This document shows, piece by piece, positions 22,161 through 32,076 of a DNA stretch of 64,000 nt (its first letter is position 1; every line of letters begins with the position of its first letter). Source of the stretch: Closterium sp. NIES-65. Its lineage: Eukaryota > Streptophyta > Zygnematophyceae > Desmidiales > Closteriaceae. The stretch lies in NCBI GenBank assembly GCA_948144175.1, contig CANXME010000037.1, positions 85,479 to 149,478 on the forward strand. The letters run 5' to 3'. The position numbers and the translations under genes are program-made. The notes under the pieces are model-generated. The model saw only the letters and a program-made list of their open reading frames with translations, searched no databases and had not been told where the DNA came from.

Positions 22161-22365
22161 GTGCGTACCCCCTTGTGTGTCTCTCGTTCATCTGAGTCAT
22201 TTTCCTTTCTCTTCATTTCTTTTTCTTGAGTACTTTCCACCATTGGGTGCCCTGGGTCGTGCGCTAGTACGCCCCCACCTTCCCCCATTCACCCCTCCTC
22301 CCTCCCCGCTTATCGCCTTTGTGCTGGGAACATCCCAAAGAAGTGATTTCGCGGAGGTGATTTGA

Positions 22366-22645
22366 GAGGATGAAATTTGAATGTCCAGCTGGTGGGTGGG
22401 AGCAGATGCACTGCCTGGCAACCAAAGTAAGAGTGCTGCCTCGCAAATAAACAACAGCAATCTCGTTTCTTTTTCTTCGGCTTTCACTTGTTTGTTGAGT
22501 GCTCTTGATGGCCCTCTGTTGTGTTTGTATTGATATGCTGGAAAGCACCTTGTATTTTGTCTTTTATGACTGATTTGTCTCTAAAGTAAGATTAAGTTTT
22601 ATAATGCTTCAACTTGCCTGATCTTGTCAAAATGCTAGAGTAACT
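22366..22645. other. Non-coding stretch with a possible polyadenylation signal
   Basis: AT-richer than its surroundings, with no convincing frame. AATAAA at 22446-22451 lies about 85 bp after the last possible stop (22365) of the repeat-rich gene and could be its poly(A) signal. Otherwise nothing is recognised. Confidence 0.35.
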
Positions 22646-23202
22646 TACCGTATTCTCCTGGACAAAACACCCCCTCGTAATAGTATACCCCCGAGTAGCT
22701 TGTGCGGGGGGGGGGGGGGTGCTATAGCCGACCTCGTTTGTACTATACCCCCCCCTTTTTTGGTGATTTTCTATAACACCCCCTTTTCTTACAGATTCCT
22801 ATTATAGTTGTTATCGAGTCGGATTCCTTATGGGAGAATATCGCGAGGATGCTTCCTAGATAAAATTTCGCGTGTACTTTCACTTAGAATCAGCTGAAAT
22901 TTCCTTCCTCCCACAATCTCGCTGTTGCCACGCTAGCGAATCTTTCGTTACAAGTAGACATTTCCCCCCTCCCACGATCTTGCGGTCGCCATGCTGGCGA
23001 ATCTTCCGCTGCAAATGGCTCGAAAGGTCAAACTCACATTCTCACCATAAAATGTGATGTTAAAACGACCATTGAAACACCCAAATTGTCTAATCAAAGA
23101 ATACTCTTACATTAAAATATACCATATGTAACCACCCGGGTATTATATAGGATTTTCTGTTGAGAGGACCCCCCCCCCCCCCCTTTTTTCCCTATGGTTA
23201 TC

Positions 23203-23431
23203 TGTTAATTGATATTGCATATCTTATACCTGCCTATAGCTTGCTAGTGTATTAGTTTAGTTATTAGCATCAACTGCTGGTGGTGTACCCTCTTCTTCTC
23301 TCTTCCTTCTCCTATATCTTGTACTCTTGCCTAATATCAAACCCCCTTCTTTTGGCCAAACCTCTCCCTCCATGATTCTCCTTACTAAGCCTCTCCAAAA
23401 CCCCAGCTCCTAGTTAACTCGTTATTCAACA
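23203..23431 (+). repeat. Left (5') LTR of element G
   Basis: Starts TGTTAATTGATATTGC and ends ATTCAACA; 229 bp, matched by 24454-24682. Confidence 0.92.
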
Positions 23432-23443
23432 TGGTTATTAGAG
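23432..23443 (+). other. Primer-binding site of element G
   Basis: TGGTTATTAGAG immediately follows the LTR and resembles the initiator-Met site TGGTATCAGAGC with mismatches. Confidence 0.6.
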
Positions 23444-24453
23444 TGTGGTCTTTTCTAGGACCTATTCTAAATGGGCCCACCAACTCCGCCTTTTGCCATG
23501 GCGGCCCACTATGCTGCTTGCGCGAAATCTGCTGTTGTTTCCGGAGCCTATGCTAAACCCGTCGCACTGCCCCCCGTCGCCTTCAATTCGCCTGCCTCGT
23601 CGCGGCACTCAGGGCGACGGTCATAGCGGCCATCATGGCGAGCGCCATCGACCTGCCTGCGCGTTCGCGAATGCGCCGGCGATAGTCGCCAGCGGGAGCG
23701 CGAGCGCTAGCGCCAACGGCGGACGCCAACGCCAGCGCCGACGCCAGCGCCCAGCGCCAACGGCGGTCGCCAGCGCCAACGGCGGTCGCCAGCGCCAGCG
23801 CGGACGCCAGCGCTAGCGCGGCGCCAGCACTTCCACCAGTGCCGGTGCATGGAGGGGAGGGGGATGAGGGGGTGGCGGGGGTGACCAGCTCCTTGCTCTC
23901 TCCCTGCAGCGCCTGACGCTGTGGGAGGGGGGGGGGAGGGTGAGGGGGTGGCGGGAGAGCTTTTACCGCGCCAGCCGCCTTCTCTCCTCTCCTCTCCTCT
24001 CTCCTCTGCTCCAGCCGCTCCTTCTCTCCTCTCCTCTCCTCCAGCCGCCTCCTCTCCTCTCCTCTCCTCTCTCCTCTACTCCAACCGCCCCTTCTCTCCT
24101 CTCCTCTCCTCCAGCCGCATCTCCTCCTCCTCTCCTCTCCTCCAGCCGCATCTCCTCCTCCTCTCCTCTCCTCCAGTTGCCTCTCCTCTGCTCTCCTCCT
24201 GTGCACCACCAACAGCTTCCTCATCCTCACCAACAGTTGTGTTTACTCGTAGATGGCGAGCGACCAGCATCCTTCGCCCTCCGGCTATCCCAGCCCTCCT
24301 CCGCGCTCTCCGCGCCCTCCTCCGTTCTGGTGTTCACAGGTGCTGCCGGTTAGCAACCGCTGTTTGTGTGCATATCCCAGCTACAAGCAACTATTCTCCA
24401 GGCGACCTGGTGCCAGACACCACTAGCTATAGCCATAGGCAGTTACGGGGGTG

Positions 24454-24682
24454 TGTTAATTGATATTGCATATCTTATACCTACCTATAGCTTGCTAGTG
24501 TATTAATTTAGTTATTAGCATCAACTGCTGGTGGTGTACCCTCTTCTTCTCTCTTCCTTCTCCTATAACTTGTACTCTTGCCTAATATCAAACCCCCTTC
24601 TTTTGGCCAAACCTCTCCCTCCATTATTCTCCTTGCTAAGCCTCTCCAAAACCCCAGCTCCTAGTTAACTCGTTATTCAACA
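24454..24682 (+). repeat. Right (3') LTR of element G
   Basis: Partner of 23203-23431, 229 bp, about 98% identical by eye. It is followed by ttatc. Confidence 0.92.
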
Positions 24683-24905
24683 TTATCATAATACCCCCGG
24701 GTGTTATGTCCGGGAGAATACGGTAGGAGTCATAACGAGTAGGAACAAGGGCCTCAGTATCAGGAAAAAAGCCCTGAAATTCCTGATTTTGGCAGTCAAT
24801 TTATTACCTACCCTGAAAAGTCAGTGTTGAGTTTTTTGTGAGACTGGTCTTTCGGCCTTTTTTGATAGGCCACACTGTAATTTCAGTTTTTTTTTCCCCC
24901 TAGTA

Positions 24906-27743
24906 CAGTGATGCCACTACGTTGTAATGAAACCAACACTAAAAGTGATTCTTACCAGTGCCGTGTAGATTTGACTGCAATTACAGGGAATCTAAGATTC
25001 ACCAAGTGGCGGGACCAATCTTTGAAATTTTGCCTCAGGTTCACGTTGGGAGGTATTTTTTTGGCGCGACGTCTCACACTATTGGGCCTTTTCGTTGCAG
25101 CATACAGTCTTGGCCAATCCGAATGTGGCCACCATGTGGTGTTGGAGGGCTGCCAACGTTCCTGCCCCGTACCCATCACCTGCGACGCGTTAGGATTGGG
25201 CTGTGCTGGCAAGCACCGTGCCATCCTTCTTGACTTTGTGGTGGGGATGCTTCAACGCCACCCAGCCCATGCACCATTTCCGCAATCCAGGGGCCCCTTC
25301 TTCTCCAACCTTTGCATCCGAAGCTGGGTTTCCCTCTTTCTTCCTAGTGTACTAAGAGGCAGCGAGCCGTTGCCTGTGCTTTGCCCGTGCAAGCCCTTGC
25401 ATCCGCGGTCGTTACTAGGTTAGATGTGAGGCCGTCCCCGCTGCTTACCATGGTGGAACAGCTTGACGACACGAAAAAAAACGGCGAACACGGCGGTGAT
25501 GCGCATCGCCAGCCACTTGTAGACCATTCTGAAGCTGTAACCGGCCTCGACTTGTTGTTTTCGGGCTTAGCGCAAGTTAACATCAATGAGAAGCCCCCAG
25601 AACTCGAGCCGCTAGACAAGATCCGTTCGAGCACATCGACGAGGAGGCGTTGTGTCCATCCCCGACAGCACCAGTCATCGAGTAGAACAGCTCACCGCCT
25701 CCAGCTGAAAAACCCGCTCCCGAGCCCGTGGCCAAGAAAACCAGCCGATACATGCAGTCAACGCTGCCATGGTTTTCAAAAGGCGCAGATGATGGAGCTA
25801 CCATGCCCTCGCCAACCGACCAACGGTCGTCGTCCGTGATCGCTAAAACGCAGGAGTCGCCATCAGTTCCTGGTCCTTCTAAACGGCCGGGACGCGATGC
25901 GCTTTACGCTAAGGCCCTGTATAAGTACAAGACTGAGTGGCTCGATAGGTTTTCGTGGCTTATTCTTTTGCGGCAATCTGATGGTCTCCCTACTTTCAAG
26001 TGCTCTATCGGTACCAAGCATGCAAGTTATGGTGGAAAGTGCGGGAAATGCGGGAAGGGCGCCACGGACGTACAGACGCAGGTGTTCAAGAGGCATGCAT
26101 CAACAACCAAGCACAAGGAGGCGGTCAAGAACAAGGAGAAGCTTCTTGCTGAAGCTGGCCAACAGCCGCGTATCAACGGTGACAACCTTACTCGTGACAC
26201 CGAGAAGGAACGTGTCATCAAGTTGTGCGACTCCCTCCTCTTAGTAACCAAGCAAGATGCACCCATAGAACTATGGGTGCACCTTGTTCGCTACCTCACG
26301 GCGCAGAAGGTTCCGAGATTCCCCTCGAAAGGATACGGAACGTACTACACTACGTGAGTAACCGCATACGCATCATGTACTTGCTGGTGTGTTTGTTTAA
26401 CATGTGTATTTGCTCTAACATTGACTCACATGCGCCACATGTACGGCTTTGGACAACTAACACAATCGATTGTGACGTGGTTACAAACAACGCAACTCCA
26501 GCCCATCCTTGCAAGCCCGTACGTCGGACTTACATGTGACGAGAGCACGGACAGGTGTCGGGGAAAACACATGATTATTTTCTTTACCTTCATCCGTGAG
26601 AACAGCGCGGTCACCGAGTTTCTTGCCCTGCTGACTGTGGAGAAGTGCAACGCATCATCTCTCCTCTCAGTGTTTCTTTCCCACCCGCAGGCCCTCGGCA
26701 TCGAGCTTGCCAAGATCGCTAGTATAAGCACCGATGGGGCGAAGGTGATGATGGGAAGCAAGGACAGCCTTGTCGTTCGACTTCGCCTCCGCATACCGCA
26801 TCTCGTATCAGGCCATTGCATAGCCCAGAGGTATGTTTATGGTTGATCCTGCTTATCCCGCTTGTCTGTAACATTCTATGCGGCAACCTCGTGTTTCAAT
26901 TTGTGTTGTGTTATGCCTAGAGGGAGGCACTCGCGGTAAAAGATGCAGCGGAGGCCCTTCCTGAGTTCGACATGGTCGACGTGCCGACCTGTCAAGTCGC
27001 AGAGCATCTCGACCAGTCCAGCCCTTGGCACCAACGATTTCTCGACCTTCAAGAAGTTTTCACGGCTATGAATCTGCAGCTCCAGGGGATTCATCAAGTC
27101 TGCTAGCTCTCAAGGGGTGACGCCGTTCTACGCCTGGTGGTCGTCTTCCCAGCGCTCATCGTCATGCTATATGAGTAGGACGAAACTCTGTACGAGCTCA
27201 CCACCAACTACAGGTTTCACTTTCTCTTGTACTTCCTTGCAAATGTCCTCGAGCAGCTGAACATCTTGAACAAGGCCTTCCAGCAGCGAGAGGTGAGCGG
27301 CTTGTCTTGCCTATTTGTTTTAGTGTCTCCTGCACCTATCATGATGTCTAGTGACGCGTTTGCATGGCTTCTGTGTGTGCATGATGTTGCTTAACCCACA
27401 TCATCGATTGTGTGAGAAATCTGCCCCTGGACCACTGACCTTTTGTCCCCGTGTGTTCTTTCTATCCACACTACTTGACTTCGCAGCTGTCCATGCGCAG
27501 ACCAGAAGAACCGTGTCATACTCGAGACCTGCTACGTCGACTGCGGTGACGATTTTGGCAGCAGATTGAGCGCGCGCTTGTCCCCGTTCATCATGAAGTA
27601 CAAGCCTGACAGTGACAACCCCGAGGTGACGGTGCAAGGAGTGGACTCTGACGGTAGGCCCACTAAACACAAGTTCAAACTGCATGAGAACCCAAGCAAA
27701 GACTACCCGACTCTGGGAAGTCACGACGCCTGCGTCGATCTCT
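24906..27743 (+). mobile_element. Element J: hAT-type DNA transposon, decayed, right end lost
   Basis: A hAT transposase of the DUF4371 / ZNF862-like type is readable in several exon-like blocks (25459-27743). CAGTGATGCC at 24906 looks like a hAT left terminus, and 24906-25450 would then be its 5' non-coding region. The right side is cut off at 27743 by the edge of copia relic I, so no right terminus or 8-bp duplication can be checked. Coding blocks contain stops and frame changes, so it is no longer autonomous. Confidence 0.7.
25459..27743 (+). pseudogene. hAT transposase-like gene (DUF4371 type), broken, with probable introns
   Basis: The N-terminal block is split between two frames around 25620-25730, with a tag stop in the second. 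It leads to a BED-like / TTF-type segment (YKTEWLDRFSWLI, FKRHASTTKHKEAV) in the frame 25728-26357. The next block (26421-26830) has the hallmark CDESTDRCRGKHMI and STDGAKVMMGSKDSLV and ends HCIAQR at a donor (26831). An exon from 26923 (EALAVKDAAEALPEF) carries stops at 27104 and 27176, then YELTTNYRFHFLLYFLANV to a donor at 27293. The last block (27487-27743) changes frame near 27500, then reads CGDDFGSRLSARLSPFIMKY and a hAT C-terminal part. Role: DDE/RNase H-fold transposase acting on TIRs in the nucleus. Broken by at least two stops and two frame changes. Confidence 0.75.
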
Positions 27744-28231
27744 GTGCAGAGAGTCACTCTACAACGGTAGTGAGCTAGACTACGGGGGTTGGCACGGACT
27801 ACTAGGAGTGATCGTAGCTTTGCATAGTTCCTTAGTGCTTGCGCATTCACGGGAGAAATCGACAAGAGTTTCCACTACGACCGGATGCCCAACTCAACGA
27901 TAAGCAAGGGGATCGTCTCGTACTCGTTCCTTATTGCTTGCACATTCACGCGAGAAATCGGCAAGAAATCGCATTCACGGGAAGGGTGTTCCGTCGCCCA
28001 TTGCGACCGGATGCCCAACTCGACGATCAGCAAGGGGATCGTCCCGTCCTCGCCATCAGTGTGGGGTCTCCTCGCGTCAGCCAAACGTGCCTCCAAGGTG
28101 TCCGCTACACCCGCATCAGCTACGGGGTCGACCATGGTGACTATCGCTGATGCCGGCCTACGAACGACTTAGTAGGTGCAAAAGTTGGCTCCCTGAAGGT
28201 ATTTGCGGGGCCGTCCACGATCACCGCACCA
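27744..28231 (-). mobile_element. Element I, left part: patchwork of copia LTR and gag pieces
   Basis: Begins at an LTR terminus (plus strand tgcagagagtcac, against tgcgaggagtcac at 28232) inserted into the hAT element. It then alternates short LTR pieces with gag pieces of the B/E family (DAGVADTLEARLADARRP, ATEHPS). The phrase gaccggatgcccaactc occurs twice (about 27876 and 28004). The primer-site sequence TGGTGCGGTGATCG adjoins 28231. Heavily rearranged and broken. Confidence 0.75.
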
Positions 28232-29344
28232 TGCGAGGAGTCACTCTACAACGGTAGTGAGCTAGACTATGGGGGTTGGCACGAACTACTGGGAGTGGTC
28301 GTAACTTTGCTCAGTTCCTTAGTGCTTGCACATTCATGGGAGAAATCAGCAAGAGTTTCCACTAGCAAAGTCGAAATTATAGAAAATTCTTGAACAAGCA
28401 ATGACAGAATGACTACATCAGGCACCTAGCAACCCTGCAGCTAGCCTGGTCGACCGCCAGCACAGCTTGGTCGACCGCTTGCCAGCGTTGTGTAGAGGAG
28501 CCACGCCAGCACTACGGAAAGGGGACCTGCCAACAGAGCAGGTCGACGGCGTGCCAACGCTGCAGCAGAGCGGCTGTCTCAGCGTTGCCCCGTAGAATAC
28601 AGCAGTGCGCACGCTGGCGGGTGCGCGTAGACGATTGGCCCGACTTGCCTCGTCGGGCATCCGTCGGCTGTTGTTTGCGCCTGATAAGCCACATCGACTT
28701 CGGGATACCAGCCCGCAGTCGCCTTCGCCATCGCGACCTCGACGACGTTCGCGTGCCTCCGCAGAACTCGTCGAGCACTTTACCCGGCCGACCTGGTCGA
28801 CCACCAGGTGCTTCCGGTTGACCACCACTGCCTCTAGTCAACCACTAGGTCCCTCTAGTCGACACTAGGGGCCCCTGGTCGACCACAGCTCCCGTCGAGC
28901 TACCCCTTAGTCGACGGACCCCTTCCGTCGACCAGAACAGTCAGCAGTTGTCGCCGAGCTCCCCTCGTCGACCGCTGCTCACTTGTCAGGTCGATGGACT
29001 ACTCCGTCGACCTCCTGTTCGAGCTGAAGGTCGACAGACTGCTCCTAGTCGAGCTGTAAGTTGACAAACTGCTCCCGGTCGAACTGCAGGTCGAGAGACT
29101 GCTCTGTCGACCTCCCGGTCAAACTGCCCCTCCTGGTCGACGGCCCACCCATCGCCCAGACTAGTCAGTTGCAACTGTCGAGCTCCTTGGTCGACAACAA
29201 CACCACAGCAGTCCCCTGCAGCTCGACGAAGCCTGTCGAGCAGCTCTCCCACTGTGAACGGCCGGCTGCTACTCTCGTACATCCGACCAAGTTGTCGGCA
29301 TTTCCCAAGCGAGGGCGGGGCCAACACTCCATTCCCGTTAACAC
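28232..29344 (-). repeat. LTR of element I, shared by two partial bodies
   Basis: 1113 bp; the minus strand starts TGTTAACGGGAATGG and ends CTCCTCGCA. Family signature: GTCGAC-rich middle and the same end structure as the B and E LTRs. On its left is a primer site with gag, so it acts as a 5' LTR there. On its right is a purine tract (ctcccctgcc on plus) with RNase H, so it acts as a 3' LTR there. Confidence 0.8.
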
Positions 29345-30240
29345 TCCCCTGCCGCACTCACGCTTGGGCCTCCAGCCCACACGGCAGTACTCCACGGAAA
29401 AAACTCGTCCTCGGCGTGCAACCCATACACAGCACGCCGTCACCGCACCAGCCATGCAGAAGGGCACGGCATCTACTTCTGCACCTCCTCGTCGCCGTTG
29501 CCGACGTCGGACAGACGAACTTGGCCGATGGCGACAGAGCACCGGTTGAAAGCCTGAAAATGCAACGCCTTCGTCAGGAAGTCCGCCGGTTGCTCGGTGG
29601 TCGGGATGTACTTCAGCACGAACTTCCCGCGCCTCACCATGTGCTGCAGCCAAGCGTAGCATCGCTCCATGTGCTTGAGGTTGCCCGTCAGCCCCAATCC
29701 CTTAGCGACCGTGTTTGCCGACTTGTTGTCGACGCGGAGGATGGTCGGCTTCCCAACGTCAAGCAACTTGAATTCCGCAAGAAGGAAACGAACTCGGCGT
29801 CCCTCCTTGCCTGCATTCGTGGCCGCCACGTACTCCGACTCGGTCGACAATAATGTCGCGCACTTGATGCGCGAGCTCGATCAGGAGACGGGGACCCTCC
29901 GTAGACGAATACGTAGCCTCTCGTGCTCATCCGCTCTTGCTTGTCGCCTGCGTCGTCGGCATCCACGTAGCCGATCAGCTCCAGCGACTCTGGTCCACTG
30001 CAGAACTCCAAGGCGGTGTTGCGTGTGTCAGCGAGGTAGGCGAGGCAGCGGTCGACCTCACGCCAATGCTGGTCACTCCTCACCGTGAGGCCGCTCCCCA
30101 GTTTGCTGCAGGCAAACGCAATGTCTAGCCTTGTCGTCGTCGCCACGAACTACAGTGAGCCGACCTTCTGCCGGTACTCCTCCTCCTTGCGCTCTTGGGC
30201 CTCCTCGTTGTCGAACGTCAGCTGGGCGTAGGTGTCGACC
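29345..30240 (-). pseudogene. Element I, right part: copia RNase H and end of RT
   Basis: The minus strand shows RLDIAFACSKLGSGLTVRSD, CLAYLADTRNTALEF, GYVDADDAGDKQ and STESEYVAATNAGKEGRRV, then KYIPTTEQPADFLTKALHF, the copia RNase H series. It matches E at 59330-60000 closely. The right end, about 30240, abuts gypsy element K in the middle of the copia RT-RNase H linker. Broken, with a few breaks. Confidence 0.85.
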
Positions 30241-31577
30241 GGGACCGGGACCGGCGGTCTCAGCGAGGACGAAGGAACCCAGCTGTTAGCTGTTGCGTTG
30301 TAACCACGCCAACAAACCAAGAAGTCGAGGAAAGAGACACCCCCCTGGAGACGGCGACGGTGCCTGAGGATGCGCTGGATCTGGTAGTCGGGCTCGTCGG
30401 TGTCAACAGCTACCGGCAGTGGAGTGCGCTCACGGCCCGAGAAGGTGGCGTTGGGATCAGTGTAAGGACGAAGAAGCGACACGTGGAATGACGGGTGCAT
30501 GCGGAAATGAGCGGGAAGGCGGAGGCTGTATGCGACGGGACCAAGTGCGCGCTCAATGACAAGTGGACCAATGAAACGTGGACGAAGCTTGCTGTCTTGT
30601 GGCAGTCGGAGGTTGCGGCTATCCAAAAGAACACGGTCGTCGACTGCGAACGACACCTCACGACGACTGCGGTTGGTGGTGTGTGCCATGCGTGCATTTG
30701 CGAGCTCAAGGTGCTTCCTCACGTGATCGTGAATGAAGGTGAGATGCTGGTGGAAATTGTCCGCACGACGGACTGTGGGTGTGAGATCGACACGAGTGGG
30801 GACATTAGGGTGCTGATCATACAGTGCGAAGAACGGTGACATGCCTGTGGACGAGTGGTGCATGTTGTTGTATGCGAACTCGGCCATGCTCAGCTTCTTG
30901 TCCCATGCGGCTGCGTCGTGCATCCTGATGCTGCGAAAAATCTGCTCCAATGTCTGGTTCACGCGCTCGGTCTGGGCGTCTGTCTCTGGATGGTATGCAG
31001 ACGACATGGCTAAGCGAGTCCCAAACACAGCGAAAAGCTGCTTCTAGAACTTCGAAGTGAAACGAGGGTCCCGGTCTGAGATGATGGAATCTGGAACCTC
31101 GTGTAGTCAAACTACGTTATTTACGAACAGCGTCGCTGCTTCCTCTGCTGTGATCTTGCCGTGCGTGGGGATGAAGTGCGCTACTCGAGAAAACTTATCC
31201 ACTACCACAAAGATGGCGTCGTGACCCCTAACTATGCGCGGTAAAGCTATGATGAAGTCCATGGTAACTACCTGCCAAGGGCGGTCGGGCGGTGGAATCG
31301 GCTGCACGAGTCCTGCTTTGCGATGGCGAGAGGACTTTGTACGATGACATGTGTCGCATGAGCGAATGTGATCCTCTACGTCTGCTGCAAGCCCTGGCCA
31401 AAAATATGTGCGACTAAGCGTTTTAGCCGTCTTATCTGCTTCGAATTGCCCTACACTTACTACGTCGGGCGCCTCTGAGAGAAGGAGCTATCGAAGAGGG
31501 CGGTAGGGTGGAACCCAAATCCGTGCTGTCCCCTTCCGAATTTAGACACTACCCTGCACCTCTGCTCCTGCGGGCGG
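30241..31577 (-). mobile_element. Element K, 3' part: Ty3/gypsy integrase with chromodomain
   Basis: The minus strand reads the integrase zinc-binding region (about 31310-31480), the core (MDFIIALPRIVRGHDAIFVV, VDKFSRVAHFIP; AYHPETDAQTERVNQTLE) and the integrase C-terminal part (RFIGPLVIERALGPVAYSL, HPSFHVSLLRPY). A chromodomain at about 30255-30395 (YQIQRILRHRRR, FLVCWRGYNATANSWVP) ends it. The integrase-plus-chromodomain order marks a chromovirus-like gypsy element. K's 3' LTR is not seen; at 30240 it meets copia relic I. Old and broken, with several breaks. Confidence 0.9.
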
Positions 31578-31582
31578 CTGTG
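31578..31582. repeat. Target-site duplication of element L, left copy
   Basis: ctgtg, repeated perfectly at 37962-37966 on the other side of L. Confidence 0.85.
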
Positions 31583-31712
31583 TGTCAGAATGAGAGAAGT
31601 GATTGCACTAGGAAAGGGTTGTGTACAAGTAGGAAACCCTAAACTTACTGTACCCCATAGTAATTACCCCACTACAGCCCAAAAGCAACTGTAGCACATA
31701 AAAAATTTGACA
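31583..31712 (-). repeat. 3' LTR of element L (130 bp)
   Basis: Plus-strand edges TGTCAGAATG and ATTTGACA. It is followed by cacccccataggc, the conserved purine-tract region (minus strand ATGGGGGTG) also seen after the left LTRs of D and M. Confidence 0.92.
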
Positions 31713-32076
31713 CACCCCCATAGGCAGAGTGGGGGAGGGCAAGGGGTCACAAGACCGGTCAAGAAAGGCAAAACAAGCTCAGGGTGGATCACAACGTCAC
31801 CACACTCACTGAGCACAAGCAAAGGGCCACAAGCCCAGTTTACATGCAACACAAACATCACAGTGGTCTCTACCTAGCAAAGCAAGCATGCAGGTCTATA
31901 TAAAAAGATCACAGTATAAGCAAAGCCTACAGCAAGTGAGGAGTAGTGGGCACAAGCCCTAGCATAGTGCAGAAACGCTGATGATCACCACACTGAAGTG
32001 CCTTGGTGAATATATCAGCAGTGTTGGCCTGAGTGGCCATGTAACGCTGACGAAGCTGACCACGCTGCTGCAACTC

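Larger units (their letters stand above)
23203..24682 (+). mobile_element. Element G: TRIM-like non-autonomous LTR element (1480 bp)
   Basis: Two 229-bp LTRs (23203-23431 and 24454-24682) with TG/CA ends enclose about 1 kb. A primer site (TGGTTATTAGAG, 23432-23443) follows the left LTR, a purine-rich acggggg precedes the right LTR, and ttatc duplications lie on both sides (23198-23202, 24683-24687). The LTRs differ at about 5 sites (roughly 2%), so it is fairly young. The interior codes for no gag or pol; it holds gcgccaacg-type and ctcctctcc-type simple repeats. It depends on other elements for its enzymes. It looks structurally whole. Confidence 0.9.
22646..24725. mobile_element. Element H: small TIR element (MITE-like), split by element G
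   Basis: Terminal inverted repeats: left TACCGTATTCTCCTGGACA and right, as reverse complement, TACCGTATTCTCCCGGACA, continuing with AACACCC on both sides. The outermost TA on each side may be the target duplication, which would make it a TA-inserting DNA element. Without G and one target-duplication copy it is about 595 bp with no coding capacity. The interior carries long G and C runs (about 22706-22720 and 23168-23183). Superfamily not assigned. Confidence 0.7.

Noticed and set aside
22700-22722. G-run as a telomere-like or quadruplex regulatory site
   Set aside because: It is a simple homopolymer within a TIR element, with no repeated telomeric unit.
23583-24233. 216-residue Arg/Glu-rich frame inside element G
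   Set aside because: It is a translation of ctcctctcc and gcgccaacg simple repeats; no conserved domain and no start context.
24908-25423. 171-residue plus-strand frame
   Set aside because: No recognisable domain; it lies in the presumed 5' non-coding part of the hAT element and overlaps its terminus.
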